From: Oscillospiraceae bacterium
GTDB lineage: Bacteria; Bacillota; Clostridia; Oscillospirales; Acutalibacteraceae
Assembly (NCBI GenBank): GCA_029012445.1
Contig: JAQXMC010000033.1
Location: forward strand, 62,001-126,000
Length of the DNA: 64,000 bases
Reading direction: 5' to 3'
Shown: positions 7,930 through 15,602 of the stretch, piece by piece
Numbering within the stretch: position 1 is the stretch's first letter
Layout: each line of letters begins with the position of its first letter
Program-made: the position numbers and the translations under genes
Notes under the pieces: generated by a model
What the model was told of the DNA's origin: nothing
Seen by the model: only the letters and a program-made list of their open reading frames with translations
Databases searched by the model: none

Positions 7930-9560
7930 GACTGTTCACCGCCTTTCTTCATTCTGACGGTAAAACAGAAATCGCCGTTTTCTTCGCAGTAGCTGTCGGC
8001 AATACCGGAAAGATGAGACAGCCCGGCTTCACAGAAAACCTCAATGCGAAGCGCAATATAAGCTTCGTCCTCAACGGCTTTCAGCCACACCGAATTAAGA
8101 CTTTCCATCGAAGCCTCGATAACGGTCTCAAAAATATGATATGCCCGTATAGCGTCCTTAGCGCAAACTGTTCCTTTTTCGGGCAGGTCGCAGGCGCAGG
8201 CCACACCCAATAGCTCCAGATTGGAAAAGGATTCCTCAAAGCACCTTGAAAGCTCCTCAATGTCAGCACTCTCGCCTCTTTCGCTGATAAAAACAAGGTT
8301 TCCGCACCGCTTTATGTACGATCCGACGACTGCGGTCATAGCAAGAAGCTTTCGGCGGCGGCTTTCGTCGGTTTCGCTTTCATAGCGCGCAAGCAGCTTA
8401 TAAAGAATATCTATCTGATCCTCGGTTTTCTGCTGCATAAGGTCAAGAAGTCTGTTTTTCTCGCGCAGCTTGCTGATCCTGCGCTTTGTGTTATAGTTTT
8501 CCTGAGCGACAAAGTTTTTTTCCTCAAGCTCGCAGCCGGCGGCTTCAAGATCCTCAATAACAGCTGTCAGCTCAGTTATATCTTCTTTCCAGAGCACATG
8601 ACCGCCGGGAATAGCGTTGCTTTTCACCAGCGTGTTTTTATCTATCCTGACCGGAGCTTTTTCCGCCTCCCGCATAATTTTCCGGGTGAGCTTCGGTGCA
8701 AGCAAAGACGCATATTTCACACAATAGTTGTTGTCGGTTATCTGAGCGCCGAGAGTGCAGGCTTCAAACAGATCGTCGTACCCCGTATTGCTCTGAATCA
8801 ATCCGCAGCGTATGCAGCTTTCAAAGGACAGCCCGATCAGACAGCACTGAACGACAGTCAGATCGCCGAAAACAGTCAGTAACCACCCGGTACCGGCGGT
8901 GTATAAAGCGGCATAGATAATTGACAGTCCCATAAATATAAGCGGAGCCGCCGTTTTCAGCGACCTCACACGGCAGCGTCTGACCATAACGGCAAACGCC
9001 GCGAGAGTGAGAGCAACCTCCCAGCCGGCAACAAAATAGAAGCCAAAGCCGTAGCTGTAATCAAGGTCAGTCCAGGGCTTGCCCGACGGGAACACGAACA
9101 CAAGCTGATGAAAATCGTTTGTCAGCACCAAAAGAAGCATAAGCGCCGTCGGGATATACAAAGCAAGCGCTCCCTTCGGCAGACGATAGTTCTCAGGCTT
9201 TCCGAGAGAGGCGGCGACAAACACAGCCATCAGCGGAATGAACAGCATCGGCAGGTAATATAAATACCACACGGGGCGCATCATGCTTTGCTCGGGGATA
9301 AAGAAAAACTTCATTGTGCGAAGAAGCATCCATATTATCGCAAGAGCCGAAATAACCGTCAGATATCTGCGCGTCTGAACCTGAATGATGCGGTTTCGCA
9401 GTGAAAGTCCCCATATTATTGTCAGGTCGATATAGATTATACTTCTTATCAGTCCCGGCAGAACTATATTGCCGCCACTGATAAAACGAGCGGCAAAAGC
9501 AATCGCCACCAGCAAAATCACAAGCGCTGTCAGCATTTTCTCTTTTCTCGGCTTTGTCAC
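7926..9560 (-). CDS. 7TM sensor protein with degenerate kinase-like C-terminus
   Basis: 544 residues from a GTG at 9560 (Shine-Dalgarno weak; ATG at codon 9 is an alternative start). Seven to eight hydrophobic helices fill 10-255, as in histidine-kinase 7TM sensor modules. A long coiled coil (about 330-395) follows. The C-terminal 150 residues have the spacing of a histidine kinase core, but no acceptor His is evident and the N-box Asn motif is replaced by EASMESLNS. I therefore expect no kinase activity and a role as signal receptor for the active kinase in the next gene (inference). Confidence 0.75.
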   Translation of the reverse strand: MTKPRKEKMLTALVILLVAIAFAARFISGGNIVLPGLIRSIIYIDLTIIWGLSLRNRIIQVQTRRYLTVISALAIIWMLLRTMKFFFIPEQSMMRPVWYLYYLPMLFIPLMAVFVAASLGKPENYRLPKGALALYIPTALMLLLVLTNDFHQLVFVFPSGKPWTDLDYSYGFGFYFVAGWEVALTLAAFAVMVRRCRVRSLKTAAPLIFMGLSIIYAALYTAGTGWLLTVFGDLTVVQCCLIGLSFESCIRCGLIQSNTGYDDLFEACTLGAQITDNNYCVKYASLLAPKLTRKIMREAEKAPVRIDKNTLVKSNAIPGGHVLWKEDITELTAVIEDLEAAGCELEEKNFVAQENYNTKRRISKLREKNRLLDLMQQKTEDQIDILYKLLARYESETDESRRRKLLAMTAVVGSYIKRCGNLVFISERGESADIEELSRCFEESFSNLELLGVACACDLPEKGTVCAKDAIRAYHIFETVIEASMESLNSVWLKAVEDEAYIALRIEVFCEAGLSHLSGIADSYCEENGDFCFTVRMKKGGEQS

Positions 9561-9603
9561 TGCGTCTCATCTCGCTTTTCTGGCAAATAATCACTGCTTT
9601 GTC

Positions 9604-9618
9604 GGTTACACGGTAACC
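9604..9618. promoter_or_regulatory. Inverted repeat upstream of the two-component operon, possible operator
   Basis: GGTTAC-ACG-GTAACC is a perfect 6-3-6 inverted repeat 44 nt before the GTG of the first operon gene. NarL-family regulators usually bind short inverted repeats, so autoregulation is plausible. The rest of 9561-9898 holds no convincing gene: a GTG-started frame from 9711 has a protein-like beginning but runs into the coding frame of the 7TM protein. Confidence 0.4.
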
Positions 9619-9841
9619 ATAGTGGGATAAAGTCTGGCGAAGCTTCAATAGCTTTCGGCTCGCATCTGTCGGATAATCTATAATATACAATATATTTTTA
9701 AAATTTTCCACCCCTGAGTTTTAAGCGGATATAAAGTTTACAAAATAGATTTAATCTTTAAACATTCAGGCAACAACGGCGATATCCTTTATGCAGGACC
9801 GGTGTCAGAAGAAAGAAAGTTTTAAATATTGGTTGATATAT

Positions 9842-9887
9842 AAATATATCTGACGGCCGCCGTTTTAAGCAACCGTCAGATATATTT
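9842..9887 (-). terminator. Long perfect hairpin downstream of the zinc operon
   Basis: AAATATATCTGACGG and CCGTCAGATATATTT form a 15-bp perfect stem with a 16-nt loop, 11 nt past the last gene of the zinc operon. The flank is A/T-rich but lacks a long T run, so it is a terminator or a 3'-end stabiliser. Confidence 0.65.
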
Positions 9888-9898
9888 TAAACCGAATA

Positions 9899-10378
9899 TC
9901 ACACAAGCGACGCGCCGATCAAATGGCAATATGTCTGACCGTTTTCCTGATAAGTCTGAAACTCGCCGGTCACGGTTATTTCCGTTCCGAGCTGCGGATA
10001 ATCCTGCGGGTAGCTGTAATCGCCGGCCAGAACAAACTCAAGCCCCTGTGAACAGCAGGCCGTAGCGTCCGAAATTATGCAGGCATAATAGTTGAAGTTT
10101 GTAGTCTCATCCTGATAAATGGAAAATTTTCCTTTCATTCTGACTGTTTTTCCAATATAACTGTCGGGAGCAGTCATCATGTTATACACCTCAGAATAGA
10201 CCATAGTGCTGCTGAGCTTTGTCAGATCAACATCAATGCCGTCTGACGAATTATTATTAACGATAGCCGCATCTGAGTCCTGTTCTCCGGACGGCGAAGT
10301 CTTATCGCCGCCGCAGGCTGAAAGAGAAAAGCCGATCACCAAAACGAGCAATAAACAGATTATTCTTTTGATTTTCAT
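9899..10378 (-). CDS. Lipoprotein with OB-fold-like domain in zinc transport operon
   Basis: The ATG at 10378 overlaps the permease stop (ATGA) and has GGAGG 7-8 nt upstream. 159 residues. The signal peptide ends in a lipobox LSAC-G (Cys near 22), so the protein is anchored outside the membrane. After a polar linker, residues about 60-159 contain GKTVRMKGKF...GTEITVTGEF, the alternating beta pattern of an OB fold, with a CC pair and further Cys that might bind metal. It is the last gene of the znuA-znuC-znuB operon, so a role in zinc delivery or metal-site sensing at the cell surface is likely (inference). Confidence 0.75.
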   Translation of the reverse strand: MKIKRIICLLLVLVIGFSLSACGGDKTSPSGEQDSDAAIVNNNSSDGIDVDLTKLSSTMVYSEVYNMMTAPDSYIGKTVRMKGKFSIYQDETTNFNYYACIISDATACCSQGLEFVLAGDYSYPQDYPQLGTEITVTGEFQTYQENGQTYCHLIGASLV

Positions 10379-11229
10379 TTTTTTGCACCTCCGATAATAA
10401 GACCGAGAATATAGAACACCGCAAAGGCCGCTATCTGAACGGCAACTATCGTTGAACCGACCGGTGTTCCGAAAAGAATAGAAATCAATATGCCGGACAG
10501 TGAGCAGACCACAGACAGCACAGCCGAACAAATCGTGACCGATTTGAAGCTTTTGAACAGCCGCATCGCCGACAGCGCCGGAAAAATAACGAGCGCGGAT
10601 ATCAAAAGCGAGCCGACAAGATTCATAGCAAGGACAATTATGACAGCCACTATAACGGCAATGCAGAGATTATATGCGCTCGCCTTTGTGCCCGTCGCTA
10701 TTGCGAAATTTTCGTCAAAAGTCACCGCGAAAATCTTATTATAGAATAAGATAAACACCGCAACGACAATCACCGACAAAGCGGCGCATATATAAACCTC
10801 CGATTTTGTCAAGGTCAATATTGAGGTTGAGCCGAAAAGCGTACTGCAGACATCACCGGACAGGTTTGAAGATGTCGAGAAAATGTTCATCAGCAGATAA
10901 CCTATGGCAAGCGCGCCGACTGAAATCATCGCAACTGCGGCGTCGCCCTTGATTTTTGTGTTTTGCCCCGTTCTGAGAAGCAATACGGCGCAGATTATTG
11001 TGACGACCATAACAAACGGCATATCGTTTGTGAAATTCAGGATAGCGGCGATTGCCATTGCGCCGAAAGCGACATGAGAAAGTCCGTCCCCGATAAACGA
11101 AAACCTTTTTAAAACAAGAGTCACGCCGAGCAAGGAGGAGCAAAGCGCTATCAGAACGCCGACAATTAAAGCGTATCTGACAAACGGATAGTGCAAGTAA
11201 GAAACGAGCTTTTCAAATATCTCCGTCAT
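10375..11229 (-). CDS. znuB: Zinc ABC transporter permease
   Basis: 284 residues and about eight membrane helices, full length for the ZnuB/MntB (ABC-3) family. The segment FIGDGLSHVAFGAMAIA near 45-62 is the typical family signature. It overlaps the ATPase gene by 4 nt and the lipoprotein gene by 4 nt. It forms the membrane channel for the metal delivered by the binding protein at 11951-12919. Zinc rather than manganese is inferred from the linked Zur-type regulator. Confidence 0.88.
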   Translation of the reverse strand: MTEIFEKLVSYLHYPFVRYALIVGVLIALCSSLLGVTLVLKRFSFIGDGLSHVAFGAMAIAAILNFTNDMPFVMVVTIICAVLLLRTGQNTKIKGDAAVAMISVGALAIGYLLMNIFSTSSNLSGDVCSTLFGSTSILTLTKSEVYICAALSVIVVAVFILFYNKIFAVTFDENFAIATGTKASAYNLCIAVIVAVIIVLAMNLVGSLLISALVIFPALSAMRLFKSFKSVTICSAVLSVVCSLSGILISILFGTPVGSTIVAVQIAAFAVFYILGLIIGGAKK

Positions 11230-11939
11230 TTGTTTTCCCCTCCTGCGTCGGAGGCAAAAATTTTTCCGGCCTCGCTTTTCAGGTATTCCTGCTTTGTTCC
11301 GAAGAAAATCTTATCTCCGATATGCAGAATGTGGCTTGCATATTTTATTGCGGCTGAAATATCATGAGATATCATAATGATCGTTATGCCGTCAGAACTG
11401 TTCAGCTTCTCAATCAAGCCGTACATTTCCGCAGTAACTTTCGGGTCGAGTCCTGAAACGGGCTCGTCCAGCAGAAGCATTTTTCTCGTCGCGCACAGCG
11501 CGCGGGCAAGAAGCACTCTTTGCTGCTGACCTCCCGAAAGCTCCTGATAGCATCTCCCCGCGAGATGTGTGATCTCCATTTTTTCCATAGAATCAGCGGC
11601 AATCTGCTTTTCTTCTTTGTTATAGAAAGGTCTGAGGCCGCACCTTCCCTGACAGCCGGATATCACTATCTCACGAACAGATGCGGGGAAGTCTTTCTGA
11701 ACAACGGTTTGTTGAGGAAGATAACCTATTTCATTGGCTTTCAGTCCGTCACCGAACAAGACCTTTCCACTCACTGCGGACTGAAGACCGAGAATTGTTT
11801 TCATCAAAGTGCTTTTGCCTGAGCCGTTTTCTCCGACGATGCAAAGATAGTCGCCGGAATTGACAGAAAAGTTCAGATCACGAAGAATTATTTTTGAATC
11901 ATATCCGAGAGTCAGATTTTCACATTTAAGCTGAGCCAT
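11226..11939 (-). CDS. znuC: Zinc ABC transporter ATP-binding protein
   Basis: 237 residues. Walker A GENGSGKST near 37-45, signature LSGGQQQR, Walker B MLLLDEP and the switch His in MISHDIS are all present. It starts 11 nt after the binding-protein stop and overlaps the permease by 4 nt, so the three form one transport unit. Family members share this arrangement for zinc or manganese uptake. Confidence 0.92.
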   Translation of the reverse strand: MAQLKCENLTLGYDSKIILRDLNFSVNSGDYLCIVGENGSGKSTLMKTILGLQSAVSGKVLFGDGLKANEIGYLPQQTVVQKDFPASVREIVISGCQGRCGLRPFYNKEEKQIAADSMEKMEITHLAGRCYQELSGGQQQRVLLARALCATRKMLLLDEPVSGLDPKVTAEMYGLIEKLNSSDGITIIMISHDISAAIKYASHILHIGDKIFFGTKQEYLKSEAGKIFASDAGGENK

Positions 11940-11950
11940 AGTTATCCTCC

Positions 11951-12919
11951 TTAATTTAACGCTGATTTCAGTACTTCCAGATTTTTCTGCATAACGGAAA
12001 GATATGTTGTTCCGTTTTTGAGATCGTTCAAGGTCGTTGACTGCATGGAATCCATTGAAAGTATCTTCTGATTTTTGCCCGCCGTATTTGAAATAATGGT
12101 TTGCGCTATCTTATTATCCGAGCCATCAAGCGTCAGCACGCATGACAGCCCTAATTCATCCGCCTTTTCGGCAAGGAATGTTATAGTTTCAAAGCTGGCT
12201 TCCGTTTCGGCCGAACAGCCGACAAAAGCCGCATAGTAGTCAAGTCCGTAATCATCGGCAAGGTAGCGGAAAGGAAAGCGATCGCCGAACAGAAGTGTTT
12301 TTTTGTCGGCGCCGTCAACCGCTTTTTTGTATTCCGCATCAAGCGCAGACAGCTTATTTATATATGTGTTTGCATTGGAAATATATACATCTTTGTTATC
12401 AGAGTCTATTTCCGCCAGCTTTTCAGCAATCGCCCGACAGATAACTTCTGCATTTTTTAATGACAACCACACATGCTCGTCATATTCCTCATGATCGTCG
12501 CCGTTCTCCTCCTCAGCCTGCATTCCCTCAACGACCTTTTCGGTCTTGGCCGAATCGCCGAGAGTTTCCAGAAGATTGACGACAACCATATTTTTATTGG
12601 CTGCGTTTTTCAGCGCATCATCGGCCCATTTATCGGATTCTCCGCCGACATAGATAAACATATCGCAATTTGAAATTTTTATTATGTCATCGGCGGTGGG
12701 CTGATAGCTGTGAAGATCGACGCCGTTATCAAGCAGCAATGTTAAATCGGCTTTCTCCGCCTGATCGCCCAATATTGCTCTTACCCAATCGTACTCCGGA
12801 AATATCGTTGCGACAATGCTCAGCTTATCGCCGGACGGGATTGCTTTGCCGTCAGTACAGCCCGACAACACACCAATAAACATCAACAAACAAAGACACA
12901 CAGAAATAAATTTTTTCAT
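11951..12919 (-). CDS. znuA: Zinc ABC transporter substrate-binding lipoprotein
   Basis: The start at 12919 follows GGAGG by 8 nt; the longer frame lacks a site. 322 residues with lipobox LSGC near 20. This is the cluster A-I metal-binding fold: His in DLHSYQPTADD, an acidic and His-bearing loop (EENGDDHEEYDEHVWLS), the clostridial GDRFPFRYLADDYGL block, GCSAETEAS and an Asp near LTLDGSDNK. The loop is shorter than in enterobacterial ZnuA. It is preceded by an elaborate leader structure (12939-13049) that includes a terminator-like stem, which suggests control after transcription starts. Confidence 0.9.
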   Translation of the reverse strand: MKKFISVCLCLLMFIGVLSGCTDGKAIPSGDKLSIVATIFPEYDWVRAILGDQAEKADLTLLLDNGVDLHSYQPTADDIIKISNCDMFIYVGGESDKWADDALKNAANKNMVVVNLLETLGDSAKTEKVVEGMQAEEENGDDHEEYDEHVWLSLKNAEVICRAIAEKLAEIDSDNKDVYISNANTYINKLSALDAEYKKAVDGADKKTLLFGDRFPFRYLADDYGLDYYAAFVGCSAETEASFETITFLAEKADELGLSCVLTLDGSDNKIAQTIISNTAGKNQKILSMDSMQSTTLNDLKNGTTYLSVMQKNLEVLKSALN

Positions 12920-12938
12920 AATAAAAACCTCCGAATTA

Positions 12939-13049
12939 AATAAGAACATAAAAAGGTCAAAAAAACACAAGGGCATGGCTTAAAATAAAATAAGCCGATC
13001 GAGCCTGCCGTTTTTAAGCAGACTTCACCCCTGTGAAAATGTTCTTATT
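12939..13049 (-). ncRNA. Structured leader with attenuator-like terminator in front of znuA
   Basis: Read on the minus strand, AATAAGAACAT (from 13049) is exactly complementary to ATGTTCTTATT (to 12939), which ends 6 nt before the znuA Shine-Dalgarno. Inside, CACAGGGG pairs with CCCTTGTG (13035-13028 with 12973-12966), closing a junction of two hairpins, GTCTGC/GCAGGC and GGCTTA/TAAGCC. Seven T residues (12965-12959) follow at once, as in an intrinsic terminator. No promoter is evident in the 40 nt between the T run and the znuA start, so a regulated attenuator is more likely than a plain operon end. I recognise no known riboswitch consensus. Confidence 0.55.
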
Positions 13050-13345
13050 CAATTTGAGAGTTTTATTTTAAGCGTTATCAGCGTTGCGGGAGCGTAACAC
13101 AGAACAAAGCTCCTCACCGCTAAGACCGCTATATATGCTGCGGATGCGAAGACAGCGAGAGTTATTGCGCCGAATGACAGCTGTTTCAGCGTGTTTTCGC
13201 AAACACTGATCTGATAACAGATACGGCAGCTTTCACCGACGCAGTTATGACCGGATTCAGCAATAATAAAGGCAGTCGAAAAGAGCATGACGAAAATAAA
13301 CGCAAATGCAAACACTATCGCCAGAATGCGCTTTTTCTTTGTCAT
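13049..13345 (-). CDS. Small two-helix membrane protein with Cys motif, zur operon
   Basis: The start at 13345 follows GGAGAGATGGCTT. 98 residues: one membrane helix at about 7-28, a short loop carrying HNCVGESCRICYQISVC (one His and four Cys), then a second helix at about 58-80. It begins 19 nt after the Zur-type regulator and lies upstream of znuA, so the loop may bind zinc or another metal (inference). I do not recognise a named family. Confidence 0.7.
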   Translation of the reverse strand: MTKKKRILAIVFAFAFIFVMLFSTAFIIAESGHNCVGESCRICYQISVCENTLKQLSFGAITLAVFASAAYIAVLAVRSFVLCYAPATLITLKIKLSN

Positions 13346-13364
13346 AAGCCATCTCTCCTTTTGT

Positions 13365-13757
13365 TTATTTGCTGCAGTTTTCACAGATCCCGCAGAGCAC
13401 CGTCTCTTTTTTATCTAACTTAAAATTTTCATTTTTTGCTATCTGATCTATAAGGCGTTCCGCGTCAGCCTTTTTCATATGAAATGTTTTTCCGCATATT
13501 TTGCAGGATAAATGCAGACGGTCGCTGCATTCATCTGACGCAATATACTGATAAAAAGCTTCTCGAGATCCGCTTTTCGGGCATATTTTGAGCAGGCCCT
13601 CATCTTTCATTTCGGAAAGATTGCGGTAAACTGCGCTCAGGCTGATTCCTTGATCGGCAAGGTCTGACGCAATCTGTCTCGCCGAAAGTTGCTCATCGGT
13701 GTGATTTGAAAGATATTCAATCAAAGCTTTTCTCTGTTTTGTCATGTATTTCGGCAA
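13365..13757 (-). CDS. zur: Fur-family regulator, Zur-like
   Basis: 130 residues from a TTG at 13757, supported by GGGGGC 7 nt upstream; the ATG at codon 5 has no site. Residues 1-80 form the winged helix (LSAVYRNLSEMKDEGLL). The dimerisation half has both structural zinc knuckles, CKICGK and CGICENC. Its position directly before zinc uptake genes argues for Zur over PerR or Fur. It probably represses itself and the zinc operon through the inverted repeat at 13772-13794. Confidence 0.85.
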   Translation of the reverse strand: MPKYMTKQRKALIEYLSNHTDEQLSARQIASDLADQGISLSAVYRNLSEMKDEGLLKICPKSGSREAFYQYIASDECSDRLHLSCKICGKTFHMKKADAERLIDQIAKNENFKLDKKETVLCGICENCSK

Positions 13758-13771
13758 TAATTACGCCCCCA

Positions 13772-13794
13772 AATTTGCAATTCAGTCGCAAATT
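13772..13794. promoter_or_regulatory. Candidate Zur operator
   Basis: AATTTGC-N9-GCAAATT is a perfect 7-9-7 inverted repeat 14 nt upstream of the zur start codon. The 23-bp size and A/T-rich flanks are like Fur-family boxes, though the sequence differs from the B. subtilis Zur box. No second copy was seen before znuA. Confidence 0.5.
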
Positions 13795-13870
13795 CACTAT
13801 ATCACGAATATTTTGTTAAGTCAAGCGGTGAAAGAAAAAAGCTGAAAATTCAGTCTGAATTTATATTTAA

Positions 13871-13911
13871 AAAGAGCGAGCCGCAAATCAGCTAACAGCC
13901 GATTGCGACTC
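13871..13911 (-). terminator. Terminator after the lipoprotein gene at 14004-14498
   Basis: On the minus strand GAGTCGCAATC pairs with GATTTGCGGCTC (one G-U and one bulge), followed by GCTCTTTTT. Confidence 0.7.
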
Positions 13912-14003
13912 AATGCCTTATAATAAAATGTCATTAAATAAAAGTCAGCCGATTTTATTCATAAGAATCATGTCATAGAAATCCGATAATTCGGCGTTTT
14001 GTG

Positions 14004-14498
14004 TTATGCTTCTCGTTCGGCAAGGTTCAAAAAGAAATCCTCCAGTTCCGGCTGTGCGTCGTTTGTCGAAAAGATACTGCCGTCTGAGAATTTGAGACAG
14101 AAGCCGTAAACCGTCTCATCCATTACCTCGAAGGGCGGCTTTTTCGGCTTTTTGTAGTTTTCGGCATATGAAATTTTGTCTCCGCTTCTTAAAATTTCAA
14201 ACAGTGCATCTATGTCCCGACTGCTTACTTCACGGTTTTCAAAAGCCGTTTTAACTTCACGGTCAGCGGTAAAGCAATCAGCGTCAAACAGCCATTTGCC
14301 TTTCTCTCGGTGTATCAAAAAAGAATAGCTGTAATTAAAATCCATGTGACCGCAGGAAATAGAGACTGCGCTGATATCCGATATCGAATGCCGCGCGGGT
14401 TTCGGCTCTTTATTGCAGCCGAACAGCCCTGAAACGACCGCAAGTATTCCCAAAACTGTCACCGCCTTTCCTAAAATTTTAATGCCTGTCCTGCTCAT
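14004..14498 (-). CDS. Putative lipoprotein, unknown function
   Basis: 164 residues with lipobox LFGC (Cys near 28) after a hydrophobic signal, so it is likely membrane-anchored and extracellular. The remainder is an alpha/beta mixture with many charged residues; no enzyme motif is visible. Its ATG overlaps the stop of a possible 9-codon leader frame (14495-14524). It stands alone between the zur region and a PAP2 gene, with its own terminator. Confidence 0.75.
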   Translation of the reverse strand: MSRTGIKILGKAVTVLGILAVVSGLFGCNKEPKPARHSISDISAVSISCGHMDFNYSYSFLIHREKGKWLFDADCFTADREVKTAFENREVSSRDIDALFEILRSGDKISYAENYKKPKKPPFEVMDETVYGFCLKFSDGSIFSTNDAQPELEDFFLNLAEREA

Positions 14499-14524
14499 AA
14501 AATATGCCCCCGCATATATTCCAT
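14495..14524 (-). CDS. Possible 9-codon leader frame coupled to the lipoprotein gene
   Basis: ATG at 14524 preceded by GGGAG at 8 nt; it encodes MEYMRGHIL and its TGA overlaps the lipoprotein ATG. The lipoprotein's own weak GGGGG site lies within this frame. The arrangement would couple the two translations. Short chance frames are common, so this is tentative. The rest of 14525-14767 shows nothing else. Confidence 0.25.
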   Translation of the reverse strand: MEYMRGHIL

Positions 14525-14767
14525 ATATATTTCTCCCGAATGTTCATGTATTCTCTTCAACACAGATAAAAGCCATGCTCAGCATACTGATAAAAATTGA
14601 GATAAACCTGATAACCGAAAACAGAGCCGGCAAGCCTTGCTGATATTATAAATATTAAATTGTTTTTCCTTTCTTGTCAAGACACAGCTGCGCTGCACCT
14701 TTTCAATCAGCAATAGTTACGGCGCCAAAACCGGATATTTCGACTGCTTAAAAGCTCCATAAAAATC

Positions 14768-14800
14768 AAAAGACCTTGGGAATATTTTCTCAAGGTCTTT
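14768..14800 (-). terminator. Terminator after the PAP2 phosphatase gene
   Basis: On the minus strand AAAGACCTTG pairs with CAAGGTCTTT around a 12-nt loop, then TTGATTTTTA follows. It starts 7 nt beyond the stop codon. Confidence 0.85.
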
Positions 14801-14806
14801 ATGCTA

Positions 14807-15493
14807 TTACTGTTTTTTATGAGAACTCATTTCAGCCTGTGCTTCAATAATTTTTGTCACAGCATAGTCAATCACTACCAAGCCCATGCTGATAATCGCC
14901 CCTCCGATTATATCTGTTATCCAATGAACGCCTGAAAGCAGTCTCCCTATTACCATAAATGCGGTGAAAGCTATAATAGCGGAGGAAACTGCTTTTCTTA
15001 TATTCCGGTTTCCGATTCGGCTTTTCAGCTGCATAACCGCTGTCGGCATTACACACATAACCAGCATTGTTGTCGATGACGGATATGAAGCTTCAAGATA
15101 TCCGTTAATCAATACCGGCCGGTAATTCACAACATAAAATTCAAAAAACAAATACGCCGCCATTACAACAATATAGAATGCTCCCAGCACCAAAATACTG
15201 CTATCGACTTTAAATAAGCTTTTTCTTTTAATAAGCTGAATAAATCCAAGCAACGCAAAGCCTAAAATAAAGCACAGAGGTATCAATCCAAGCCAATCTG
15301 TAACTGTATATAATGCCATATGCACGCCGGTAAGCTTGTGAATAAACCCGTTTAAAGTCGCAAACCCAACCGAGGAACCCTTTGGCCCGATTGTCTGAAC
15401 ATCAATTGTACCGATTGCCACAGTCCACAAAACAAACAATAAGACCCTTGCTATTCCTGCGAACAATACTTTATAATTTTTTTCTTTTTTCAT
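14807..15493 (-). CDS. PAP2-family membrane phosphatase
   Basis: The start at 15493 follows AAGGATGGATAACG; the frame extends further but without a site. 228 residues and about six membrane helices. PAP2 signatures are in order: NYRP (about 129), YPSSTTML (about 144) and RLLSGVHWITDIIGG (about 190), which supply the Arg, Ser and the two His-type residues of the acid phosphatase fold. Likely acts on a membrane lipid phosphate such as undecaprenyl pyrophosphate or phosphatidic acid; which one cannot be told. It follows an XRE regulator gene by 109 nt. Confidence 0.8.
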   Translation of the reverse strand: MKKEKNYKVLFAGIARVLLFVLWTVAIGTIDVQTIGPKGSSVGFATLNGFIHKLTGVHMALYTVTDWLGLIPLCFILGFALLGFIQLIKRKSLFKVDSSILVLGAFYIVVMAAYLFFEFYVVNYRPVLINGYLEASYPSSTTMLVMCVMPTAVMQLKSRIGNRNIRKAVSSAIIAFTAFMVIGRLLSGVHWITDIIGGAIISMGLVVIDYAVTKIIEAQAEMSSHKKQ

Positions 15494-15602
15494 CGTTATC
15501 CATCCTTCGCAATAATATTGTCGGCTTCTGCCTGAATACAATATATGCGAAAACAACAAAAACTGAAAGAATTGCGGCGTCACATCGGCGACACGATTCG
15601 TA

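Noticed and set aside
9193..9711. Minus-strand frame with a protein-like first 50 residues, GTG at 9711
   Set aside because: It enters the 7TM gene in another frame and turns into low-complexity sequence; no family resemblance.
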